A DNA stretch of 64,000 nt from assembly GCF_018326265.1 (NCBI RefSeq), contig NZ_AP023360.1, positions 784,501-848,500 on the forward strand, written 5' to 3'. Positions 40,670 to 49,265 of this stretch are shown piece after piece; positions within the stretch are counted from its first letter, which is position 1, and each line of letters opens with the position of its first letter. The notes under the pieces are model-generated. The model had not been told where the DNA came from. It was given only the letters and a program-made list of their open reading frames with translations, and did not search any database. The position numbers and the translations under genes were made by a program. The DNA is from Catellatospora sp. IY07-71. Lineage in GTDB: Bacteria; Actinomycetota; Actinomycetes; Mycobacteriales; Micromonosporaceae.

Positions 40670-41002
40670 ATGACCACCGACCAGCACCCGGACGACACGT
40701 ACCCCGCCGTCGACCCCTCGGGTTCCCTGGACGAGCAGCTCTACGCCCTAGCCGACTGGATCGACCAGCGCCTCAACGACGAGCTGGCCGACCGGCAGTA
40801 CGCCCTGGAGCGCGCCAACGACTACGTCACCTGGCTCGCGTTCCGCGCGGTGCAGGTCAGCCAGCAGAGCGGCATCCCGCTGATCCCGAACGACCCGAAC
40901 GAGGGCATCACCAGCGAGTTCGGCATGTGGCACCCGCCGACCCGGTTCCCCGGCCCGGCCCCGCGCACCACCGAGGACCAGCGCACCGGGGACCAGCAGT
41001 GA
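40670..41002 (+). CDS. Small acidic hypothetical protein
   Basis: 110 residues from ATG with GAGGAG upstream. Helical core DEQLYALADWIDQRLNDELA and a Pro-rich C-terminus. Net acidic. Coupled to the next gene by GTGA. No family recognised. Confidence 0.6.
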   Translation: MTTDQHPDDTYPAVDPSGSLDEQLYALADWIDQRLNDELADRQYALERANDYVTWLAFRAVQVSQQSGIPLIPNDPNEGITSEFGMWHPPTRFPGPAPRTTEDQRTGDQQ

Positions 41003-41253
41003 GCGCGGAGCAGGCCTGCGGGCAGTGCCCCGCCCTGCACGCCGAGATCTCCCGCCTGCGCGGCGCCGTCGCCCAGCTTGAGGCGCTGGTCGCATGGCTG
41101 CGGGAGCGGCTCGGCGGCCTGATCGCTGCCGTCAGCGCTGCCGAGGCGCTGATGCGGGAGCAGGCCGAGCGGCCCACGATGCCGCGCGGCCGGCTGCTCA
41201 CGCAACTGCACGAACGCCTGATCAACGCCCTGATCGATGTCGAGCGGAGGTAG
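40999..41253 (+). CDS. Small coiled-coil protein
   Basis: 84 residues from GTG. CGQCPALHAEISRLRGAVAQ begins a heptad-rich coiled coil that spans most of the protein. It lies directly upstream of the translocase gene, and a role in assembly or regulation of transfer is a guess. Confidence 0.6.
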   Translation: MSAEQACGQCPALHAEISRLRGAVAQLEALVAWLRERLGGLIAAVSAAEALMREQAERPTMPRGRLLTQLHERLINALIDVERR

Positions 41254-41257
41254 CACC

Positions 41258-43345
41258 ATGGCCCTGTCCCCAATGGTCTTCAACGACGACGACGAGCCGA
41301 CCCGCACCGCCGTGCCCGGCCCGGCCGCCCCGGTGGATGCCGAGTCGTACACCGTGTACCGGCCCGACCAGGGCGCGCCCGTCGACGAGCCCGAGGGCGA
41401 GGCGATGACGGTCACGTGGAAGGACGTGACCAGCGGCAACAGCCGCCGGGTGCCGCTGGTGCCCGCGTGGATGCTGTCGGCGCACACCCGCCGCGCCACC
41501 GTCCGCGCCCTGGTCAACGACGCCGGGTACTACGCGGCGTTCCACGCGCTGCGCTCCCCGTGGTACGGGCTCAAGGTCGCCGCCTACGCCCCGCGCGGGG
41601 TGTGGCGGCTGGCCCGGCGGGTGCTGCGCTGGGCCAGCGCCGAGGAGGGCAACTGGTCGCTGCGGCAGCACGCCGCCGACCGCAACGACGCCTACACCTG
41701 GCAGGCCTTGAACCGCACCCGCGCCAAGGAGTCCAAGCCGCGCTGGATGCTGCTGGGCGCGGCGGGCACCGCCGCGTGCGTCGGCACGACCGTGCTGGAG
41801 CTGTCCGGCGCGGTCCCGCCGATCGGCTGGTACGCCGCCGCCGCGGGAGCTGCGCTGCTGGCCGCGCAGGCGGGCAAGCCCGCCGACCGGCCGATCACCG
41901 ACCGCGTGTCCAACACGCCGAAGTTCACCCGCCTGACCGCCGAGCAGGTCCGCGCGGCGCTGGTCGCGGTCAAGGCCCAAGGGCTGACCGACCCGAGCCA
42001 GTTGGAATTCCCGACCCCGATCCACCGCGACGGGCCGGGCTGGCTGGCCAGGGTCAACCTGCCGCTGGGTGTGGAGGCGGTCAAGGTGATCGAGAAGCGC
42101 GCGGCGCTGTCCTCGGCGCTGCGCCTGCCCATCGACCAGGTCTGGCCCGCACCCGGCCCGGAGCACGCCGGGCAGCTCGACCTGTGGGTCGGCTACCAGC
42201 CCGCGTCGAAGATGGGCAAGCCCCGGTGGGCGCTGCTGGCCGACAACGCCGTCACCAGCGTGTTCCGCCCCGAGGAGTTCGGCAGCGACGAGCGGCAGCG
42301 CCCGGTCAAGACCTCCGGGTTCGCCCGGTCGTTCCTGGTCGGCGGGCAGCCCGGTAGCGGCAAGAGCTACGCCGGGCGGTCGCTGGGGCTGATGTGGAGC
42401 CTCGATCCCACGGTGGAGTTCAAGATTGCCGAGTTCAAGGGGACCGGTGACTTCCTGGACTTCGAGCCGCTGTGCAGCACGTACGTCGTCGGAGTGGACG
42501 ACGAGGCGATCCGGCAGGGCGGGCAGATCCTGAACTGGGCGCTGGCCGAGGCCGAGCGGCGCGGCAAGCGCATCCTGGCCGCCAAGCAGGCCGGACTGGC
42601 ACCCGAGGGCAAGGTCACGCCCGAGCTGGCGCGCAAGCCCGGTTCCGGGCTGCACCCGATCGTCATCATCATCGACGAGGCGCACGAGCTGTTCGCGGCC
42701 GACAAGGACGCCGCCGACGCGGCGGAGCGGCTGATCAAGCGGGCGCGGGCGCTGGGCATCATCGTGGTCCTGCTCACGCAGATCCCGGACAAGACCAGCC
42801 TCCCGCCCAACATCACCCGGTGTGTCACCAACCGCTGGTGCCTGTCGGTGCAGGGGCAGGTCGAGAACGACATGATCCTCGGCACGGGCGCGTACAAGCG
42901 GGGGATCACCGGCACCGTCTACAAGCCCGTGGACGACGCCGGATGGGGCGTGATGACCGGCGGGCCGTCGCCGGTGTCGGTGTTGTCGCAGTACCCGACC
43001 CCCGAGCAGGCCGCATCGATCATCGCCCGTGCCATCGCCCTGCGCGGTGGCCGCCGGCCGATGGGCAACGACCTGCCCGCCGCGCGTGACCTGCTCGCCG
43101 ACCTGCTCGACGTGTCGGCCGACAACGGCCAGCACTGGACGGTGGCCGCTCCGGCGCTGGCCGAGCGGTGGCCCAACGCCTACTTGTCGATCACGGCGGA
43201 GGCGCTGTCGGACATGGCGCGCACCCTCGGGGTTCCGTCACAGTCCGTGAAGATTGCGGGCACGAATCTTCGCGGCTACCGCCGCGATGTCGTGGCCAAG
43301 ATTCTCGCCGATCGAGAGGCGGACGGCACCGCGGGCAAGCGGTAG
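41258..43345 (+). CDS. FtsK/TraB-type DNA translocase
   Basis: 695 residues from ATG with CGGAGG upstream. Membrane segments lie around residues 160–200. The motor domain has Walker A GGQPGSGKSYA near 365 and Walker B HPIVIIIDEAHELF near 470. A C-terminal winged-helix-like segment (LSITAEALSDMARTLGVP) could recognise a specific DNA site, as in TraB proteins that bind the clt locus. Such proteins move double-stranded DNA between mycelial cells and are the only transfer protein required in this element class. A repeat-rich hairpin region follows immediately. Confidence 0.88.
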   Translation: MALSPMVFNDDDEPTRTAVPGPAAPVDAESYTVYRPDQGAPVDEPEGEAMTVTWKDVTSGNSRRVPLVPAWMLSAHTRRATVRALVNDAGYYAAFHALRSPWYGLKVAAYAPRGVWRLARRVLRWASAEEGNWSLRQHAADRNDAYTWQALNRTRAKESKPRWMLLGAAGTAACVGTTVLELSGAVPPIGWYAAAAGAALLAAQAGKPADRPITDRVSNTPKFTRLTAEQVRAALVAVKAQGLTDPSQLEFPTPIHRDGPGWLARVNLPLGVEAVKVIEKRAALSSALRLPIDQVWPAPGPEHAGQLDLWVGYQPASKMGKPRWALLADNAVTSVFRPEEFGSDERQRPVKTSGFARSFLVGGQPGSGKSYAGRSLGLMWSLDPTVEFKIAEFKGTGDFLDFEPLCSTYVVGVDDEAIRQGGQILNWALAEAERRGKRILAAKQAGLAPEGKVTPELARKPGSGLHPIVIIIDEAHELFAADKDAADAAERLIKRARALGIIVVLLTQIPDKTSLPPNITRCVTNRWCLSVQGQVENDMILGTGAYKRGITGTVYKPVDDAGWGVMTGGPSPVSVLSQYPTPEQAASIIARAIALRGGRRPMGNDLPAARDLLADLLDVSADNGQHWTVAAPALAERWPNAYLSITAEALSDMARTLGVPSQSVKIAGTNLRGYRRDVVAKILADREADGTAGKR

Positions 43346-43450
43346 CGCCACGGGTAGCGGCACGGATGAAGGTAGCGGCTGCGCTACCCGTGCCGCTACC
43401 CCTCCACAACGGCCTCTGCCTGCGAAGTCTTTGAGCAGGCAGCGGGTAGC
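43341..43450 (+). repeat. GGTAGCG repeat cluster with nested hairpins
   Basis: GGTAGCG or GGGTAGCG occurs four times (43341, 43353, 43371 and 43444 regions) and its complement CGCTACC twice. Outer stem 43352–43365 with 43388–43401 (14 bp, perfect) and an inner alternative hairpin 43371–43377 with 43382–43388 compete for bases. This 149-bp gap just after the translocase could be the cis-acting transfer site or a terminator. Confidence 0.65.
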
Positions 43451-43494
43451 GCCATGCCGAAAACAGGGCTCGAAACGACCTGAGGAGACCCCTC

Positions 43495-43767
43495 GTGACA
43501 CCGGAACTGATCGCTGCCCTCACCGCGATATCCGCAACCATCGTCTATGTCTTGCTGTGCTGGGTGCTGCCGTTCGGGCGCTGCCGCGCCTGCTCCAGCA
43601 AGGGCACCCGGCACACTCTCCTGCTACGCAGAGTCACTTTCTGCCGCCGCTGCAAGGGCTCCGGACTGCGCCTGCGCATCGGCCGCCGCATCTACAACAC
43701 CGTCCACCACGCCCGCGAGCAGGCCGACGCCGCCGCGCGCGCCAAGACCCCGGAGACGACGCGATGA
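43495..43767 (+). CDS. Small membrane protein with zinc-ribbon-like motif
   Basis: 90 residues from GTG with TGAGGAGA upstream. One membrane helix (about residues 5–26: LIAALTAISATIVYVLLCWV) followed by CRACSSKGTRHTL and CRRCKGSG, two CxxC knuckles. The arrangement resembles short DnaJ-type zinc fingers. It overlaps the methyltransferase start by four bases. Confidence 0.65.
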   Translation: MTPELIAALTAISATIVYVLLCWVLPFGRCRACSSKGTRHTLLLRRVTFCRRCKGSGLRLRIGRRIYNTVHHAREQADAAARAKTPETTR

Positions 43768-45389
43768 GCCTGACCTTCACCGACATCTTCTGCGGCGCGG
43801 GCGGCAGCTCGATCGGGCTGACCGCCGCCGGGCTGGACCTCAAGCTCGCCGCCAACCACTGGCGCACCGCCATCGACACCCACTCGGCCAACTTCCCGGC
43901 CGCCGAGCACCTGTGCGCCGACGTCAACAACTACGACATGCGCCGCCTGCCGAAGACCGACGTGCTGTGGGCGTCGCCGATCTGCACCGAGGCCAGCCCC
44001 GCTGGCGGGTCGTCGCCCAAGCGCCCGAAGTCCAAGCCCCGCCCGCGCGGGCAGCTCGACATGTTCGAGCAGGGCGGCCACATCCCTCAGGCCGGGTTCG
44101 AGCGCACCCGCGCCACGTTCCACGACGTCATCCGCGCGACCGAGGTCCACCGGTACTCGGCCGTGCTGGTCGAGAACGTGCCCGAGGTCGCGTGGAAGTG
44201 GGAGCTGTTCGAGTGGTGGTGCGCCGGGATGCGGATGCTGGGCTACGAGCAGCAGACCGTGTGCGCGTCGTCGGCCCACGTCGGCGGGGACGGCAACCCG
44301 TGGGCGCCGCAGTGGCGCGACCGGATGTACCTGGTGTTCACCCGGACCGGCATCCCGCTGCCCGACGTAGCGCCCCGCCCTCTCGCGTGGTGCGAGCCCT
44401 GCGGGGCCGATGTGCACGCGGTGCAGGTCTGGAAGAACACGCCGACCGTGCGCCGGTTCGGCCGCATCGGCTCCTACCGCGAGCAGTACGTCTACGTCTG
44501 CCCCAATGCCGCGTGCGGTCAGGCGCAGGTCGAGCCGTACGTGATGCCCGCCCGCGCCGCCATCGACTGGACCGACGTCGGCGAGCGCATCGGCGACCGG
44601 CCCAAGCCCCTGGCTGCGGCGACCGTCGCCCGGATCGAGCACGGGCTGAGCATGTTCGCCGACCGGCAGACGCTGATCACGGTCAACCACGGCGACAGCG
44701 ACAGCCGCGCGCTGCCGCTGGACGGCGGGCCGCTGCCTACCCGGACCCTGAAGATCGGCGAGGGGTTCGCCACCCCACCGATGCTGGTGCCCGCGGGCGG
44801 CTCGTGGAACAACACCGCCTACCCGACCGGCGGGCCGATGCGTACCCGCACGGCGCGGGAGTCGGAGGCCCTGGTGGTGCCGCCGTTCTACGTCAAGCAG
44901 TACGGCGGATACGCCGACCCGGCCCGCATGTCCAAGCTCGTCGACAGCGAGCCGCTGGGCACGCAGACCGCGTCGCTGAGCCACTCGCTGGTCACCACGG
45001 AGCCGTTCATCGCGGTGCTGCGCAACCACGGCACCGCGCACAGCACGGGCCAGCCCTTCCAGACGATGGCCGCCGGGGGCGGGCATCACGCCCTGGTCAT
45101 CCCCTACCGCAAGGGCAACCGCCCGACCACCACGGACGCGCCGCTGCACACCATGGCCACCCACGACTCCGGTGCGCTGCTGCGCCCGGCCGTGAAGGTG
45201 GAGGACTGCTACTTCCGGATGCTCAAGCCCCGCGAGCAGCTCCGGGCACAGCGGTTCCCCGACACGTACGAGGTGCGCGGCAACGTTTCCGAGCAAACGA
45301 TGCAGGCCGGGAACGCGGTCAGCGCCAACGTGGCGCAGTTCCTGGGCGGCCGGGTCGCGGTCGCCCTGGACAGCCGGAGCGCGTCATGA
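43764..45389 (+). CDS. DNA (cytosine-5) methyltransferase
   Basis: 541 residues. Motif I DIFCGAGGSSIGL, motif VI VLVENVPEV and motif VIII QWRDRMYLV are clear, and motif X AGNAVSANVAQF closes the catalytic core. Motif IV reads WASPICTEASPAGG: the nucleophile cysteine follows P-I and not P directly, a variant I associate with phage-type enzymes. A Cys cluster (CEPCGA…CPNAACG, about residues 210–255) may bind zinc. No restriction enzyme is adjacent, so it is probably a solitary, protective or anti-restriction methyltransferase of the element. Confidence 0.88.
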   Translation: MSLTFTDIFCGAGGSSIGLTAAGLDLKLAANHWRTAIDTHSANFPAAEHLCADVNNYDMRRLPKTDVLWASPICTEASPAGGSSPKRPKSKPRPRGQLDMFEQGGHIPQAGFERTRATFHDVIRATEVHRYSAVLVENVPEVAWKWELFEWWCAGMRMLGYEQQTVCASSAHVGGDGNPWAPQWRDRMYLVFTRTGIPLPDVAPRPLAWCEPCGADVHAVQVWKNTPTVRRFGRIGSYREQYVYVCPNAACGQAQVEPYVMPARAAIDWTDVGERIGDRPKPLAAATVARIEHGLSMFADRQTLITVNHGDSDSRALPLDGGPLPTRTLKIGEGFATPPMLVPAGGSWNNTAYPTGGPMRTRTARESEALVVPPFYVKQYGGYADPARMSKLVDSEPLGTQTASLSHSLVTTEPFIAVLRNHGTAHSTGQPFQTMAAGGGHHALVIPYRKGNRPTTTDAPLHTMATHDSGALLRPAVKVEDCYFRMLKPREQLRAQRFPDTYEVRGNVSEQTMQAGNAVSANVAQFLGGRVAVALDSRSAS

Positions 45390-45721
45390 AGGTGCTGACC
45401 AGCGGGCGGCCTGTGGCGCGCCGCGACGAGTCCGCCGGCCACCCGGTGTGGTGCGCCGGTGGCCACCACTGCACGTTCGGGCGGATGCCCGCCGGGCAAC
45501 ACGCCTCCATCCCGGAGGTGTGGGTGACCGACCTCGCGCGGCTGGTCGCGACCCGCTACCGCGACGAGCGGGGCCGGGACCGGGTGGAGCTGCGCGTGGT
45601 GCTCAAGCTCGACAACGACGAGCGCTCGGCCGAGGACCAGGCGCGGCTGCTGCTCGCCGGGACCTACGCCGGGCTGCGGCACGTACTGGTCGACGGGGGC
45701 GGGGCGGAAGCTCCGTGGTGA
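45386..45721 (+). CDS. DUF6907-like small protein
   Basis: 111 residues, ATGA overlap with the methyltransferase stop. HPVWCAGGHHCTF, H-x-S-I-P-E-V-W and a C-terminal EDQARLLLAGTYAGLRHVL segment match the pattern of the DUF6907 proteins common in Streptomyces. Function unknown. It is the last gene of this backbone block. Confidence 0.65.
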   Translation: MKVLTSGRPVARRDESAGHPVWCAGGHHCTFGRMPAGQHASIPEVWVTDLARLVATRYRDERGRDRVELRVVLKLDNDERSAEDQARLLLAGTYAGLRHVLVDGGGAEAPW

Positions 45722-45747
45722 GCGGCATCCGTTCCGCCGCGGCGGTG

Positions 45748-45772
45748 CACGACGCGTCGCGCCCAGCTGGAC
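45748..45772 (+). repeat. 25-bp direct repeat, copy 2
   Basis: Exact repeat of 34367–34391, six bases before the stop codon of the minus-strand gene at 45778. Includes the palindrome CGACGCGTCG. Confidence 0.85.
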
Positions 45773-45777
45773 TCGGC

Positions 45778-46284
45778 CTAAAAGATCCATCCGATCAGGG
45801 TGACCAGCCCGAGCACAGCCAGACCAATCATGATCAGTCCCATCACTCCCGCCAGCAGGCACGGCAGGCCGTCACGCCACGTCGCAGGGGCCTCCGGGCG
45901 GGGTCCGACCTCAGTCCAGCTGACGGGGGCTGTGCTTTCCTCCTCTGCCTGCTCAACGAGGCGAGCCAGGCGGGCACCAGCCAATGGGCCGACCTCAGGG
46001 CTGGGATCGGAAATGACCTTGAGCAGGAGCAGCCGTCTCCACGCACCGGGGTGGGCTTTCTCGAACGCGGCGATCTCCTCCGGAGTGGCGTCTTCGGTGA
46101 GAAACCCCCAGCGCCCGGCCTCCACCCAGTTGCCGAGCTGCCGATAGAGCGCCGCACGACGAGCACGCAGCTCCAGGTCGTCAGGGTAGGCGGCGGTAAG
46201 GCTTGCGAGCCGCTGCATAGCGGGGTGGTAGTGCCCCCGCTGCAGATCCGCCGCCACCTTCGCCAGCACTTCCTCCGCCGTCAT
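45778..46284 (-). CDS. DUF6584-like protein with C-terminal membrane helix
   Basis: 168 residues from ATG at 46284. The first 100 residues are TPR-like: TAEEVLAKVAADLQRGHY, LELRARRAALYRQLGNWVEA and AAFEKAHPGAWRRLLLL, the pattern of DUF6584. A membrane helix (about 147–168) ends the protein. It is the only minus-strand gene inside the otherwise plus-strand right two-thirds of the element and abuts the 25-bp repeat, so it looks like an insertion of cargo. Confidence 0.7.
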   Translation of the reverse strand: MTAEEVLAKVAADLQRGHYHPAMQRLASLTAAYPDDLELRARRAALYRQLGNWVEAGRWGFLTEDATPEEIAAFEKAHPGAWRRLLLLKVISDPSPEVGPLAGARLARLVEQAEEESTAPVSWTEVGPRPEAPATWRDGLPCLLAGVMGLIMIGLAVLGLVTLIGWIF

Positions 46285-46479
46285 GGCGGCCATTCTCCAG
46301 GATCTGCCACCTCGACTGCATTCGAGTTGCAACGGTCCCGGGGTGCCGTGACCGGCCTACTGGCTTTCGCCTGCTCCCTTGCCCTGCAGGGCGAGGAAGC
46401 CCACTCGGACCGTAATCGCTCTCTGCGACGACCGACCCGTGCTTCACATGACCAGCCACCTGACCAGGAAGGAGAGCCA

Positions 46480-47340
46480 GTGCACAGCCTGACCGCCGCT
46501 GCTCTGGACGCGGCCGAACGCGGATGGCGGGTGTTCCCGGTGACTCCCGACGCGAAGAGGGCCGCCATCCGTGCGTGGGAGGCCCGCGCCACCACCGACC
46601 CCGACCGCATCCGTCGATGCTGGTCGACCGGGCCGTACAACGTCGGCATCGCGACCGGCCCGTCCGGGCTGGTCGTCATCGACCTCGACACGCTCAAGCC
46701 GGGCCAGGAGCTGACCGCCCCCTGGGCGTTCTACCAGACCGGAAGCCAGGTGCTGGCCGAGCTGGAGCGCCGCGAGCGCGCCGAGCCGGTGCGCACGTAC
46801 GCGGTGACCACCGGCCGCGGTGGCACGCACCTCTACTACCGCCACCCCGACCAGGGCGAGAACCTTCGCAACACCGCGAAGAAGCTGGGACCGCTGGTCG
46901 ACAGCCGTGCGCACGGCGGCTACGTCCTCGCCGCCGGCAGCGTCGTCGACGGGCGGGAGTACCGCCTGTGCGCCGACCTGCCGGTGGCCGACCTGCCCGG
47001 CTGGCTGGCCGAGGCACTCACCCCGGCGCCGCTGCCCGAGCAGGCCCCGATCACCGTCACCCTCAGCGCCGACCGGGTGGGCCGGTACGTACAGGGCGCG
47101 ATCGATGCACAGCTTCGCCACCTGGAGCAGGCCACACAGGGCGGGCGCAACCACGCCCTCTACATGTCGGCGGTCGCCCTCGGGCAGCTCGTGGCCGGAG
47201 GCGCGGTCAAGGAGCAGGAGGTAGAAGGCCTGCTGACGCAGGCTGCCCACCGCATCGGCCTGCGGCCGATGGAGACGGCCCGCACCATCGCCTCCGGCCT
47301 GCGCGCCGGGGCGCGGCGCCCGCGGACGGTGGCGGCATGA
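46480..47340 (+). CDS. Bifunctional primase–polymerase (Prim-Pol)
   Basis: 286 residues from GTG with AAGGAGAG upstream. N-terminal Prim-Pol domain: ALDAAERGWRVFPVTPD, VVIDLDTLKPG (catalytic D-x-D), GRGGTHLYYRHP and DSRAHGGYVLAAGS. The C-terminal helical part resembles primase-CT modules. These enzymes prime plasmid and phage replication. It overlaps the DUF3987 gene, so the pair is the replication module of the element. Confidence 0.85.
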   Translation: MHSLTAAALDAAERGWRVFPVTPDAKRAAIRAWEARATTDPDRIRRCWSTGPYNVGIATGPSGLVVIDLDTLKPGQELTAPWAFYQTGSQVLAELERRERAEPVRTYAVTTGRGGTHLYYRHPDQGENLRNTAKKLGPLVDSRAHGGYVLAAGSVVDGREYRLCADLPVADLPGWLAEALTPAPLPEQAPITVTLSADRVGRYVQGAIDAQLRHLEQATQGGRNHALYMSAVALGQLVAGGAVKEQEVEGLLTQAAHRIGLRPMETARTIASGLRAGARRPRTVAA

Positions 47341-48854
47341 CCTCCAACGTCCGCCACCTCACCGCGGTCCGCGACGACGAGCCCGCCGGGCTGCCCTGGG
47401 ACCTGCCCGTCCCGGTTGGCAGCAACACCGCCGCGCTGCCGTCGTTCCCGCTGACGGTGCTGCCGAAGTGGGCGCGGGACATGGTTGAGGGCGTGGCGAC
47501 CTTCACCCAGACCGACCCGTCGATGGGCGCGGGTGTGCTGCTGTCGTCGCTGGCCGCGTGCGGCGGGGGCCGCATCGAGGTCGAGGCCAAGCCGGGCTGG
47601 CGGGAGCAGGTCAACGCCTACATCGCCGTCATCGCCGAGCCCGGCGAGCGCAAGACCCCGGTCTACAAGGCGCTGGTCAGGCCGCTCTACCAGGCCGAGC
47701 ACAACCTCCAAGAGGAGGTGCGGCCGATGGTCGAGCAGGAGCACGCCCGGCGCGACATTGCCCAGCGGGCAGCCGAGCACGCCCGCGCTGCCGCCGCCAA
47801 GGCCGGTCCGGACCGCCGCGACGACCTCACCGCCGAGGCGCTGGCCGCCGTACTGACCGCTGAGCAGATCACCGTGCCGACGCTGCCGCGACTGATCTGC
47901 GACGACCACACCCCCGAGGCGCTGGTAGGGCTCATGGCCGCCAACGGCGGACGCATGGCCGTCATCAGCGACGAGGGCGGGATCTTCGACACCCTCGCCG
48001 GCCGCTACTCCGGCACGCCGAACCTCGACCCGTACCTCAAGGGCTACAGCGGCGGCTACATGTCCAGCGATCGGCAGACCAGGGCGGGTGAGAGTATCGC
48101 CGACCCCGCCCTGACGGTCGGTGTGATGTCGCAGCCCTCGGCGCTGCGCAAGTTCGCGGCCAACCCGGAACTGTTCGGCCGTGGGCTGGTCGCCCGGTTC
48201 TGGCTGATCCTGCCGGGCAGCCTCGCCGGGTACCGCGACCAGGACGCGCCCTCGGTCCCGACCGCGGTCACCGCCCGGTACGAGAGCACCATGCGGAGCC
48301 TGGCCGCCACCCTCGCGGTCTGGGACAGTCCGCAGGTCATCACCCTCACCCCCGAGGCTGCGCGGGTGCGCGCGGCGGCAGCGCAGGAGATCGAGCACCA
48401 GTTGCGCCCCGGTGGGGCGCTGTACGACATGCGGGAGTGGGCCAACAAGCTCTACGGCAGCATGCTCCGGCTCGCCGGGCTGCTCCACCTGGCCCACCAC
48501 CCTACCGACGCCTGGCAGCGGCCCATCAGCGAGGAGCAGATGGGCCAGGCCGCGCAGGTCACCGCATGGCTGATCTCGCACTACACCGCCGCCGTCGCGC
48601 TGGTCAACGGCGACCCCGCGGGCGACACCGCCCTCGACATCCTCGCGCTGCTGGTCGGCAAGGGGATGCACACCTTCACCCGGCGGGAGCTGCACCGGCG
48701 CGCCCACCGCAAGCTCCCGCGCGCCGAGCAGGTCCGGGCGGTGCTCGACACCCTCACCCAGCACGGATGGGTCAGGGTCACCCCGTCCGGCGACTACGAG
48801 GTGCACCCGGGCGCGGCCGACTACGTCAACCGCGTCAAGGCCAACCGCACCTGA
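47337..48854 (+). CDS. DUF3987 replication/helicase-like protein
   Basis: 505 residues, ATGA overlap with Prim-Pol. AVIAEPGERKTPVYKALVRP is the modified P-loop of DUF3987 proteins and VISDEGGIFDTL the acidic Walker B-like segment. The C-terminal 90 residues are a winged helix (MHTFTRRELHRRAHRKL). DUF3987 proteins occur next to primases in plasmids and AICEs and probably act as helicase or initiator. Four bases after its stop the TGTCACC iteron region begins. Confidence 0.8.
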   Translation: MTSNVRHLTAVRDDEPAGLPWDLPVPVGSNTAALPSFPLTVLPKWARDMVEGVATFTQTDPSMGAGVLLSSLAACGGGRIEVEAKPGWREQVNAYIAVIAEPGERKTPVYKALVRPLYQAEHNLQEEVRPMVEQEHARRDIAQRAAEHARAAAAKAGPDRRDDLTAEALAAVLTAEQITVPTLPRLICDDHTPEALVGLMAANGGRMAVISDEGGIFDTLAGRYSGTPNLDPYLKGYSGGYMSSDRQTRAGESIADPALTVGVMSQPSALRKFAANPELFGRGLVARFWLILPGSLAGYRDQDAPSVPTAVTARYESTMRSLAATLAVWDSPQVITLTPEAARVRAAAAQEIEHQLRPGGALYDMREWANKLYGSMLRLAGLLHLAHHPTDAWQRPISEEQMGQAAQVTAWLISHYTAAVALVNGDPAGDTALDILALLVGKGMHTFTRRELHRRAHRKLPRAEQVRAVLDTLTQHGWVRVTPSGDYEVHPGAADYVNRVKANRT

Positions 48855-48858
48855 CGCC

Positions 48859-48962
48859 TGTCACCGCTGTCACCACCTGTCACCAGCAGGTGGTGACAGC
48901 CCAACAGGCCACCTGAGCAGGCCCAACACGACCCAACAGGGCGATTGTCACCGTGTCACCGC
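48859..48962 (+). repeat. TGTCACC iteron module M1
   Basis: 104 bp: TGTCACC three times at the left, an inverted GGTGGTGACA, a variable middle with CCCAACA repeats, and TGTCACCGTGTCACCGC at the right. It lies immediately downstream of the DUF3987 gene. Likely replication origin or initiator-binding site. Confidence 0.9.
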
Positions 48963-48992
48963 TGTCACCGCCTTCCGGGCCGCGCGAGCGGC

Positions 48993-49097
48993 TGTCACCG
49001 CTGTCACCACCTGTCACCACCTGGTGGTGACAGCACCGAAGGGCATCTGACCTGGCCCAACACCACCCGACACCGGCGACTGTCACCGTGTCACCGC
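48993..49097 (+). repeat. TGTCACC iteron module M2
   Basis: 105 bp, tandem to M1 after 30 bp, same orientation and architecture with a diverged middle. An additional TGTCACC lies between M1 and M2 at 48963–48969. Confidence 0.9.
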
Positions 49098-49170
49098 CCC
49101 CGGCCATCCCGCCTCGCGTGGCGGGCCGAGGGCGCGGAACCCGCCGGGCGGACTGGGGCACACGCACCGC

Positions 49171-49192
49171 GCGCATGTCTCTGGACATGCGC
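49171..49192. other. Hairpin upstream of xis–int
   Basis: GCGCATGTC-TCTG-GACATGCGC, nine-bp perfect stem, 74 bp before the xis start. Could be an operator or a terminator separating the replication and recombination modules. A second small hairpin (GGCCGC…GCGGCC) is at 49225–49242. Confidence 0.5.
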
Positions 49193-49265
49193 CAACCACA
49201 GATCTTGGCTCAGAAAGGCTCTCAGGCCGCTTCCTCGCGGCCACAAACCCTGGGGAGGGATGGAG

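Noticed and set aside
41222..43135. 637-codon minus-strand frame opposite the translocase
   Set aside because: Antisense shadow; Walker motifs are on the plus strand.
48855..49105. TGTCACC repeats as a CRISPR array
   Set aside because: Units are seven bases with irregular short spacers and inverted copies, and no cas genes are present; the iteron interpretation fits better.
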